Below are positions 9,925 to 16,687 of a DNA stretch of 64,000 bases, piece by piece. Within the stretch, counting starts at the first letter, position 1. The number at the start of each line of letters is the position of its first letter. The position numbers were made by a program, and so were the translations under genes. The DNA comes from Sphingomonas kyeonggiensis (GTDB lineage Bacteria; Pseudomonadota; Alphaproteobacteria; Sphingomonadales; Sphingomonadaceae), in NCBI RefSeq assembly GCF_030812785.1, contig NZ_JAUSTJ010000002.1:1054001-1118000 (forward strand). Direction: 5' to 3'. Under the pieces are notes generated by a model. The model was not told the DNA's origin and did no database searches. It saw nothing but the letters and a program-made list of their open reading frames with translations.

Positions 9925-10098
9925 TCAGCTGGCACGAACAAGGTTTTGCTCGAGGCCAAGTGCGACCCGTAGAGCCCGAATGCGCTCGGCGTAGCATCGT
10001 GCGAGGCCGCGATGCGCGAACCGCGCTTCCGGGCTGGTGGCGGCAGCCGCATGCATCAGCGAAACTTGATGGCGATGAAGGAGATAATTGAGATCCAT
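9925..10098 (-). CDS. Small hypothetical protein (57 aa)
   Basis: The product MDLNYLLHRHQVSLMHAAAA... is a short helical protein with repeated Arg/Ala and aromatic positions (ARFAHRGLARCYAERIRALR). Similar small proteins are common in sphingomonads and carry no assigned function. The ATG at 10098 is chosen over an in-frame ATG ten codons upstream, since the family begins at MDLNYLL in my recollection. It precedes the DUF2384-like gene by 38 bp and may form a two-gene operon with it. Confidence 0.65.
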   Translation of the reverse strand: MDLNYLLHRHQVSLMHAAAATSPEARFAHRGLARCYAERIRALRVALGLEQNLVRAS

Positions 10099-10320
10099 GA
10101 TCTGCTCCGGCTTTGTAAGCGGGAGCACTCGGTCTCTCAGCCGCCGGCGCCTACGTGATCGTCTGCCAGCGATGTTCAGTGTTATAGCGAATTGGACGCG
10201 ATAAAGATACCCGGCAGAGGATTAGTTTCTTGGGGCCCTACAGGTGTTGTCGCGATCTCGGCGTTCGGGAATTTAGCGGGTCTTATTTCCCTCGCTTCGT
10301 CTGAGCTATTTCGGCGCAAT

Positions 10321-10566
10321 TTAGTGCCACGCGCGGGCACCCGCGAGATGCATATGAATTAGGCGCTGGCCAATGTCGGTCCAGTGCATGGCGGCAGCAG
10401 CATTGTGTGACCGCCACGACGCTTCGATGTTGCCGGCAAGGATATCGGGGCCGTCTTCGCCGTGTTCGTCGCAGAATGCGAGGGCAGCTAGCCAGCTTTC
10501 GTGATTTCCGGGCATCGTCTGAAATCCGGCGGGATAGCCATGCCCAAGGGCTCTGGTAGCGAACAT
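10321..10566 (-). CDS. Small hypothetical protein (81 aa)
   Basis: The ATG at 10566 has an excellent ribosome-binding site (AAAGGAGGTG, 6-7 bases upstream), which rules out the longer open frame above it. The 81-aa product (MFATRALGHGYPAGFQTMPG...) contains many His and Trp residues and a helical middle (ESWLAALAFCDEHGEDGPDI). I do not recognise the family. It lies at the junction between the stress-gene module and the mobile backbone, with 222 bp of featureless sequence between its stop and the preceding gene. Confidence 0.65.
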   Translation of the reverse strand: MFATRALGHGYPAGFQTMPGNHESWLAALAFCDEHGEDGPDILAGNIEASWRSHNAAAAMHWTDIGQRLIHMHLAGARAWH

Positions 10567-10774
10567 GAAGGCACCTCCTTTTGGCCTCCAATCCGCTGGA
10601 ACCCTTGCATTGCCTAACCAAGGACCGCCGGACGAGTTCCGCGGTGCTCTGTTCCCCCATGTACCGAATGCGCGGGGAACCAGAAGGAGCCTGATGGGCA
10701 GTGGGGGAAGGGAGGTGTCCACCTCGTACTTCACGGCTATGTCATGGACTGGCGGATCCACCTGTCGACGTAGT

Positions 10775-10990
10775 TCACACCGAAGCATCGTCGTTCGTTG
10801 AATAGAACATCGGATTTCGCAGCCAGGCGCTGATCGCGGACTCGCGCCAGCCGGCGCAGCGCGCGCTGATCTTGATGGCAGGCGGGAAGGTGCCATTCTG
10901 CATCTTGCGGTACATCGTCGAGCGGCTGAGGCCGGTGCGCTCGAGGACGGTCTTGATCCGGAGGATGCGGTCGGGGGTGTCTGTCTGCAT
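10775..10990 (-). CDS. AlpA-family phage-type regulator
   Basis: The 71-aa protein contains a winged-helix excisionase/AlpA-like domain: RILRIKTVLERTGLSRSTMY, then KMQNGTFPPAIKIS and GWRESAISAWL. AlpA-type proteins regulate integrase expression or act as excisionases in P4-like elements. The ATG at 10990 follows AGGTGAT. It is divergent from parB, with a hairpin-rich 757-bp region in between. Within this element it is the best candidate for control of excision, although it lies 9 kb from the integrase. Confidence 0.88.
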   Translation of the reverse strand: MQTDTPDRILRIKTVLERTGLSRSTMYRKMQNGTFPPAIKISARCAGWRESAISAWLRNPMFYSTNDDASV

Positions 10991-11747
10991 CGGTATCACC
11001 TTGGAACTTGTGCGTCTGAGTGATGCTCCCCGGGCAGAGTTGGACAGAGATTTGGTCGGGAGAAAAGAGCCTCTCTGGTGACTGTGGGGCCATTGGCGGT
11101 GATTGGCGGCTCCAGCGTAGATTAGCGTAAGGGCCGGTGTTTGAGGCTGTCGGCCCATGGCGTCTCACGCGCCGCGTGACTGCGCTCTACGCGCTTGCGC
11201 GCCGCCGAGTCGCGGTGCGCCTCGGCCCATCCGGGTGACGATCGCGGACGCGGGATCAGTCCCGGGGGACCGATCCGCCGGGCATCGCCGGGGAGCGGAA
11301 CGCGATAGCGGATGAGCGTGCGCTGGCGGGCTTCTGCGAAGCCGCCAGGGTCCGCAGCGCCTTTTTGGTTTCCGCGTGGCACACCCGACCGGCCGGAAGG
11401 CGCGGCGGCGGCTGGCGCACGATTGCGCGCGCACGCCGCCACGACGGCCGGCCGGACTCGAGAGTGCTTCTTTTGTGGGCTCCTGCGGAGCCGGTCGCGC
11501 TTCGCGCTGATTGGCTGCGGACGCGCCGCTGTGCGGCGCGGCGTTTGGCCTCCGGCACTCGTTCTGGCGGGTGGGCGTCGCTACCCTGTGATCCCGCCGC
11601 GGCGTGCCGCAAGCTGGCTGTGCCAGCTCCTGCTCTTCGTTTCGGCCCTTCGGGTGCGGCCCGCCTCTGCCGGCGGGATCGTCGGTCCGCTCCTGCCGCC
11701 CACCCGCCATTCCGGCGCCGGTTGCGGTGGTTTGAGGAGTAAGGACA
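10991..11747. other. Hairpin-rich non-coding region before parB
   Basis: This 757-bp stretch separates divergent alpA and parB. Long open frames cross it on both strands, but their translations are Arg/Ala/Pro-rich and have no recognisable domain. From about 11160 it holds many short perfect palindromes, e.g. GCGCCGCTGTGCGGCGC near 11523 and GGCCGGCCGG near 11440. It could contain promoters, a ParB-binding centromere or a replication-type origin; none can be proved by eye. Confidence 0.4.
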
Positions 11748-13475
11748 ATGGAACTCAGGCACATCGACATCGCCAATCTCTGCGTCTCGGCCACGAACAT
11801 GCGGGCCAGAGGGAGCAAGCCGGACATCGCCAACATCCTGCCGTCGATCCGGGCGCGGGGCGTGCTGGTCCCGCTGATCGTGCGGCCAACGCAAGACGAG
11901 GGGCGGTTCGAGGTCGTGGCGGGCAAGCGGCGCTATCATGCGGCGCTGGAGGTTGCGGCCGAGAGCGGCGAAGGCGAGGCCCTGCCCTGCGCGGTGATCG
12001 CGGCGGGCGACGATGCGGCGGCGCTGGAGGCCTCGCTGATCGAGAATGTCGCGCGGCTCGACCCGGACGATGTGACGCGCTGGGAGAGCTTCACGCGGCT
12101 GGTGAAGGAAGGGCGGACGCCCGAGGACATCGCGCTGACCTTCGGGCTGACCGAACTGCAGGTGAAGCGGACGCTGGCGCTGGGCAACCTGCTACCGCGT
12201 GTCCGGGGGCTCTATCGCAAGGGAGACATCGATGCGGCGACGGTGCGGCATCTGACCCTCGCCTCCAAGGCGCGGCAGCGCGACTGGCTCGGCCTGCGCG
12301 ACGATCCCCACGCCTATTGCCCGAACGGGCACCAGTTGAAGGCGTGGCTGTTCGGCGGCGCATCGATCCCGGTCAGCGCGGCGCTGTTCGACATGGCCGA
12401 CTATCCGGGCGAGGTGATTTCGGACCTGTTCGGCGACGAGCGCTGGTTTGGCGACACTGCCAGCTTCTGGGCGGCGCAGACGCCTGCCATCGAAGCCAAG
12501 GCCGAGAGCTACCGCGAGGCCGGGTGGCGCGAGGTGATCGTGCTGCCGACCGGCGAGGCGTTCCAGAGCTGGGAGCATGAGCGCTGCCCCAAGCGCAAGG
12601 GCGGCAAGGTGTTCTTCGCGGTCGGCACGCGCGGCGATGTTACGGTCCATGAGGGCTATGTCTCGCGCAAGGAGGCCAGTAAGCTCGAAATGGCGGACGT
12701 GGCCGAGAAGCCGGTTCGGCCCGAGACGAATTCGGCGATCCGCAACTATGTCGATCTGCACCGGCACGCGGCGGTACGCGCCGATCTTGTCGGGCATCCC
12801 TCGCTCGCGCTGCGGATGCTGGTGGCGCACGCCATTGTCGGATCGCCGCTGTGGAACGTCCGGGTCGAGGATCGGCACGCCGTCACCCCGGAAATAGGCG
12901 AGAGCGTGCGGGCCTGTGCTTCGGAGGAGCCGTTCGCCGAGAAGCGGCGCGCGGTGCTGGCGCTGCTCGGCTTTGACGCGAACAGTGCGACCGTTACCGG
13001 CGGCTATGACGGCGAGCATGGGTTGGCCGGACTGTTCCTGCGCCTGCTCGAGCTTCCCGAACCGGCGCTGCTCGACGTGTCGGCAGTGGTGATGGGCGAG
13101 ACGTTGCAGGCAGGCAGCGCGCTGATCGAAGTGCTGGGGCCGTTGCTCAGCACCGACATGGCCAAGGTCTGGCAGGCGGACGACACGCTACTCGACATGG
13201 TCCGGGACCGCGAGGTGCTGGGCGCGGTGCTGCGCGATGTGGCGGGGGAGACGGTGGCGAAGGCCAACGAGGCCGCGACCGGCAAGGTCAAGCGCCGGAT
13301 CATCCGCGACTGCCTGACCGGCAATGGCCGCGCCAAGGTCGAAGGCTGGGTGCCCAAGTGGATGGCGTTCCCGCCCGCTGCCTACACCGAGCGGGGAGGG
13401 GTGCCGACCGTCACCCGCGCCGCCAAGGTCAACGGGCTTTCCACCGCATCCGAGCCGCTGCGTCAGGCGGCCTGA
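11748..13475 (+). CDS. ParB/RepB/Spo0J-family protein (orphan)
   Basis: This 575-aa DNA-binding protein has an N-terminal ParB nuclease-like domain (residues ~1-100: IRARGVLVPLIVRPTQ, then FEVVAGKRRYHAALEVA and SLIENVARLDPDD) followed by the KorB-like helix-turn-helix (TPEDIALTFGLTELQVKRTL). The remaining ~400 residues are a large C-terminal extension typical of plasmid ParB proteins in sphingomonads. There is no ParA ATPase nearby, so it may regulate or stabilise the excised form rather than segregate it. The ATG follows AGGAGTAAGGAC, a strong ribosome-binding site. A sigma-like gene follows 55 bp later. Confidence 0.9.
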   Translation: MELRHIDIANLCVSATNMRARGSKPDIANILPSIRARGVLVPLIVRPTQDEGRFEVVAGKRRYHAALEVAAESGEGEALPCAVIAAGDDAAALEASLIENVARLDPDDVTRWESFTRLVKEGRTPEDIALTFGLTELQVKRTLALGNLLPRVRGLYRKGDIDAATVRHLTLASKARQRDWLGLRDDPHAYCPNGHQLKAWLFGGASIPVSAALFDMADYPGEVISDLFGDERWFGDTASFWAAQTPAIEAKAESYREAGWREVIVLPTGEAFQSWEHERCPKRKGGKVFFAVGTRGDVTVHEGYVSRKEASKLEMADVAEKPVRPETNSAIRNYVDLHRHAAVRADLVGHPSLALRMLVAHAIVGSPLWNVRVEDRHAVTPEIGESVRACASEEPFAEKRRAVLALLGFDANSATVTGGYDGEHGLAGLFLRLLELPEPALLDVSAVVMGETLQAGSALIEVLGPLLSTDMAKVWQADDTLLDMVRDREVLGAVLRDVAGETVAKANEAATGKVKRRIIRDCLTGNGRAKVEGWVPKWMAFPPAAYTERGGVPTVTRAAKVNGLSTASEPLRQAA

Positions 13476-13530
13476 GCCTCATGCTGGCGGCCACCGTGCC
13501 GCCAGCTTCCCTCGTGTCGGGAGATTTCCG

Positions 13531-13767
13531 ATGACCGACCAACTCGATCCCCGTCTGGCGCGCCGGATGCAGCGTGCGATCCGCAAGCTTCCCCGCGATC
13601 AGCGCGACGTGTTCTGCGCCATCCGCTACGACGATCTGGATTACCATCAGGTCGCCGAGCGGTTCGGCATCACGGTCGCCGAAGTCGAGGCGCTTTTCGC
13701 CAAGGCGCTCTACAACTTCGTGCGCATGGTCGATGCGCCGCCGCGTCCGTGGTGGCGCTTCTGGTGA
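13531..13767 (+). CDS. Sigma-70 region 4-like DNA-binding protein
   Basis: The 78-aa protein consists only of a sigma factor region 4 helix-turn-helix: LARRMQRAIRKLPRDQRDVF, then YHQVAERFGITVAEVEALFAKAL. There is no region 2, so it cannot act as a complete sigma factor and is more likely a small transcription regulator. It ends with an aromatic/proline tail (PPRPWWRFW). The gene follows parB closely on the same strand and probably shares its transcript. Confidence 0.85.
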   Translation: MTDQLDPRLARRMQRAIRKLPRDQRDVFCAIRYDDLDYHQVAERFGITVAEVEALFAKALYNFVRMVDAPPRPWWRFW

Positions 13768-13834
13768 CTACCTGCCGCGCGGTCCAACCCGCGCGGTTGT
13801 TCTTTTCTGTCATGCTCGGATAGGATCGCCGTAC

Positions 13835-14758
13835 ATGCGTACCGACCTCGATCATCTCCCTCCGGCCAAGCAGCGCGAGCTGGAACGCGTCGTCCAGATC
13901 CTCTTCGAGGAGTTCGCCGACGCGACCGTTCTTGCCAGTTCGGACTGGAAGAAGAATGCGCGCATTCTCAAGGTCATCCTCTACGGCAGCTATGCGCGCG
14001 GCGGCTGGGTGGATGAACCGCACACCGCCAAGGGCTATCAGTCCGACTTCGACCTGCTGATCATCGTCAACAACCAGAAGCTGACCGACCGCGTCGAATT
14101 CTGGGTGACTGCCGAGGACCGGCTCAACCGCGAACTGGCGATCACCAAGACGCTGCACACGCCGGTCAACTTCATCGTGCACACCCTGCATGAAGTGAAC
14201 GACGGGCTGGCGCATGGGCGCTATTTCTTCATAGACATCGCCCGCGACGGTATCGCGCTCTATCAGAGCGAGGACAATGAACTCCATGAGCCCAAACCGA
14301 AGACGCCGGAACAGGCGCTGGCGATGGCGCGGGAGTATTTCGAGGAGTGGTATCCGAGCGGCGGCGAGTTTTACGACAACTTCCGATTCAACCTGTCGCA
14401 GGGGCGACTGAACAACGCAGCGTTTCAGCTACATCAAGCTGCCGAGCGACTTTACCACTGCGTTTTGCTGGTCTGCACGTTCTACACACCGCACGTTCAC
14501 AACCTCGGCTTTTTGCGCACCCAAGCAGAACGGATCGATCCGCGCCTGATCGACGCTTGGCCGCGCGATATGCGCGTCGATCGCTCCCGCTTCGAGAAGC
14601 TCAAGGCAGCCTATGTGAAGGCGCGCTATTCGAAGCAGTATCGGATCAGCGAGGAAGAACTGACGTGGCTCGGCGAGCGCGTTGAAGCATTGGGCCACGC
14701 CGTACAAGTGATCTGTGAGGAGCGCATCTCCGCTCTCGAAAAAAGTGCCGCCGCCTAA
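13835..14758 (+). CDS. Nucleotidyltransferase-HEPN fusion protein
   Basis: The 307-aa protein joins a pol-beta-like minimal nucleotidyltransferase to a HEPN domain. The N-terminal half has GSYARGG followed by SDFDLLIIV, which supplies the GS and DxD catalytic residues, with a longer than usual linker between them. The C-terminal half (from about residue 190) shows the HEPN helix FQLHQAAERLYHCVLLVC. Paired MNT and HEPN proteins often form toxin-antitoxin systems in which the transferase modifies the HEPN RNase; here both are one chain. The ATG at 13835 lies 67 bp after the sigma-like gene. Confidence 0.88.
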   Translation: MRTDLDHLPPAKQRELERVVQILFEEFADATVLASSDWKKNARILKVILYGSYARGGWVDEPHTAKGYQSDFDLLIIVNNQKLTDRVEFWVTAEDRLNRELAITKTLHTPVNFIVHTLHEVNDGLAHGRYFFIDIARDGIALYQSEDNELHEPKPKTPEQALAMAREYFEEWYPSGGEFYDNFRFNLSQGRLNNAAFQLHQAAERLYHCVLLVCTFYTPHVHNLGFLRTQAERIDPRLIDAWPRDMRVDRSRFEKLKAAYVKARYSKQYRISEEELTWLGERVEALGHAVQVICEERISALEKSAAA

Positions 14759-14852
14759 CTGGCACATCTCGTTGTTTCCGCCGTTGCTCGTCCCCGCTTT
14801 CGGATTCGCGGACTGTCGTCTAAAGCTGGAAAGCGTTCATCTGGGGGCTCCG

Positions 14853-15302
14853 ATGCTTGCCATATATCTGATCGCGGCTTTGACGCCGCAGGAAGCGCCT
14901 ATAGCGCTGGTTTGCAGCGGCGGCGGTTCCGCCAACAAAGTCACCACCTCCAGTGCTGAAGCGTGGGACAACCACGGCAACACCGCTGGTGCCACGATCA
15001 CCGGGCACCGGTCGCAAGGCTTCGAGGATCAGGTGGACCTCGTGATAGACGGCGAGAATAGCCGAATTCGAATGCCCAGGACGATGTTGCCACCAATCCG
15101 TGGCGGGGAAGGCGGTTGGTTCAAGCTGAAGAACCTGAAGATCACCGATGTGTCCTTCAGCGGCTCGGCAGCGGTAAACTTCATGAACAGCCCGAAGGTC
15201 TTCGTTGATCGTCGCACGGGAACGATCAGCATCAGCGGGAAGGCGGGCGACTACTCGGGCCGCTGCGAACGCATCGAGGCAGGCACCGCGACCAAGTTCT
15301 AG
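14853..15302 (+). CDS. Putative exported hypothetical protein (149 aa)
   Basis: The ATG at 14853 gives MLAIYLIAALTPQEAPIALV, a short hydrophobic N-terminus that could be a signal peptide with weak positive charge. The mature part is beta-rich with many Gly and Ser and two Cys (CSGGGS near the start, GRCERIEA near the end) that could pair. A longer in-frame form from 14715 overlaps the preceding gene and is less likely. I do not recognise the family; it may be cotranscribed with the HEPN gene. Confidence 0.6.
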   Translation: MLAIYLIAALTPQEAPIALVCSGGGSANKVTTSSAEAWDNHGNTAGATITGHRSQGFEDQVDLVIDGENSRIRMPRTMLPPIRGGEGGWFKLKNLKITDVSFSGSAAVNFMNSPKVFVDRRTGTISISGKAGDYSGRCERIEAGTATKF

Positions 15303-15358
15303 TCAGCGACTCATGTGGTAGACTGCGGGCCGGGCCCATCGCGCCCGGCCTGCCAGAT

Positions 15359-15859
15359 TCACGCGGCGGTGCCGGCTTTGACGCGCGGCTTGCGTGTGGG
15401 CGCTGCGGAGGCGCTGGACTTTGCCGCACGGCCTTTCGCGCCCAGCCCAATCTTGTGCGCCATCGCGCGGCGGGCCTCGGAGTAGCTCGGCGCGACCATT
15501 GGATAGTCCGATTTGAGGTTGTAGCGGGCGCGATACTCTTCCGGCGTGAGACCATGCGTCGAGAGATGCCGGCGAAGTGTCTTGTAGGGCTTGCCGTCGA
15601 TCATCGAGATGATGTGATCTTTCGAGCCGAGCGATTTCCGCACCGATACGGCCGGCGTGTATTCGGTTTCACCGCCGGCTTCATCTGCCGGCTCAGCTGC
15701 CGAGGCGGTTGTTCCAGCGAGCTCGATGACCGTCGTGTGCATCGTGCGCAGGAATGCAGGCACATCTTCAGCGGCCACGCGGTTGTTCTGGTTGCCGAGC
15801 CAAGCAATCGTGAGTTCAGCGGCAAGTTCGACGGCGTTCAGGGAATTTTCGTCCGACAT
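15359..15859 (-). CDS. MucR/Ros-family transcriptional regulator
   Basis: The 166-aa protein carries the MucR signature: SVRKSLGSKDHIISMIDGKP, then KTLRRHLSTHGLTPEEYRAR and YNLKSDYPMVAPSYSEAR. This is the Ros-type zinc-finger fold, although the usual first Cys pair is missing (the segment reads VRKSLGSKDHI where many members have C-x2-C), as in Cys-less MucR homologues. The N-terminal 60 residues resemble the MucR oligomerisation segment. It lies downstream of and convergent with the exported-protein gene, and 98 bp from traD, and could repress the transfer genes as Ros-type proteins do elsewhere. Confidence 0.9.
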   Translation of the reverse strand: MSDENSLNAVELAAELTIAWLGNQNNRVAAEDVPAFLRTMHTTVIELAGTTASAAEPADEAGGETEYTPAVSVRKSLGSKDHIISMIDGKPYKTLRRHLSTHGLTPEEYRARYNLKSDYPMVAPSYSEARRAMAHKIGLGAKGRAAKSSASAAPTRKPRVKAGTAA

Positions 15860-15963
15860 ACACAACCCTTCCGTGGTTGGCGCAGCGCGGTCTCAGATTT
15901 GATAGCTGCACGCCTGGTTGTCGTCCCTGTCGTATGTTGGTCGGCGAAGCAACCAACTCCCGG

Positions 15964-16176
15964 TCAACCATCGGCTGTATTATCGAACGCGCGCTTTCCG
16001 CGGCGGCGCCACAGCAGCACTGCTGGATCGCGGTCCTCGCCTTGTAGAGTCGCTGCGGCGCTCACCAACAATCCGAAGATCACCGCCCGATCATCATCGG
16101 TCAGGTCGACTAAGCCCGCTTTCGCGACCAGGCCGCCCAACTCGATCAGTTGGCGCGTGCGCTCGCGGCGCTTCAT
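15964..16176 (-). CDS. traD: Conjugal transfer protein TraD (small)
   Basis: The 70-aa product (MKRRERTRQLIELGGLVAKA, then GLVDLTDDDRAVIFGLL) matches the small TraD of Ti-type transfer regions, which is about 71 aa and thought to be an accessory of the relaxosome. The ATG at 16176 lies 20 bp after the upstream gene's stop and gives the family's usual length; a longer frame overlapping traC is unlikely. Together with traC it is divergent from the traA relaxase, the arrangement found around Ti plasmid oriT. Confidence 0.85.
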   Translation of the reverse strand: MKRRERTRQLIELGGLVAKAGLVDLTDDDRAVIFGLLVSAAATLQGEDRDPAVLLWRRRGKRAFDNTADG

Positions 16177-16195
16177 GACCCATGCCCGCTTATCA

Positions 16196-16516
16196 TCACG
16201 CGCGATCTTCGCTTGCAGCCGGTGGAGTGCTGCCCGCGCCCGGCGCAGCGCCAGGATCGTCCGTTGTTGCGCCTCGAGCGCTGCGCGGTGCTGCCTGAAA
16301 GAAGGCCGCGCCGCGTTTGCGCCAACCCTCCTTCGCGGCTGCATCCTTGGTGTCGATGGCGCTCAACAGCGCGCCGGCCAGTTGCTCGGCCGGGAGCGCG
16401 TCGGCTCCAGTCGCGATGACCAGCTCGCCGAACTGGCGCAGCTTGCGGTCCTTGAGCTGCTTCGCCTTGTCGTTGAGCGCTTGGAGTTCCGAATCATAGT
16501 CGCGGGGTTTACGCAT
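16196..16516 (-). CDS. traC: TraC/TraD-like mobilization accessory protein
   Basis: The 106-aa protein (MRKPRDYDSELQALNDKAKQ, then LKDRKLRQFGELVIATGADA and GWRKRGAAFFQ) has a helical N-terminus and a short basic core typical of small alphaproteobacterial proteins encoded next to traA, named TraC or TraD in different annotations. The C-terminus is low-complexity Pro/Ala/Ser. It should bind DNA at oriT and assist relaxase loading. Its start is 74 bp from the left arm of the oriT region, so promoter and oriT probably overlap. Confidence 0.8.
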   Translation of the reverse strand: MRKPRDYDSELQALNDKAKQLKDRKLRQFGELVIATGADALPAEQLAGALLSAIDTKDAAAKEGWRKRGAAFFQAAPRSARGATTDDPGAAPGAGSTPPAASEDRA

Positions 16517-16589
16517 CGCGCCGTCCTCAATTGATGATCGAGAACGCTTCAGTTAGTAACTGTATCGATCAGCGTAAATCACCTGAAAC

Positions 16590-16665
16590 ATCGTGGGACG
16601 AACACGTCCCGAAAAAGATGAATTCTTTTGAGGGCGCGCTTATACGTCGTGCCGACGTTGCTCGT
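16590..16665 (-). other. oriT: Putative origin of transfer (Ti/RSF1010-type oriT)
   Basis: The divergent traC-traA gap holds two perfect inverted repeats (16595-16610, stem GGGACG; 16644-16658, stem ACGTCG) and, between and overlapping them, AGGGCGCGCTTATA at 16631-16644. The complement, TATAAGCGCGCCCT, closely resembles the nic region of Q-type plasmids (TAAGTGCGCCCT in RSF1010, from memory), and the TTATACGTCG run matches the core I remember for Ti plasmid oriT. The cognate relaxase TraA is encoded 23 bp away. The exact nick position is not determined. Confidence 0.75.
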
Positions 16666-16687
16666 GTAGTTTAGGTGGATTGCCGCC

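Noticed and set aside
11312..12580. 422-codon plus-strand frame overlapping the start of parB
   Set aside because: Arg/Gly/Ala-rich translation in a different frame; parB has the domain motifs and a strong ribosome-binding site.
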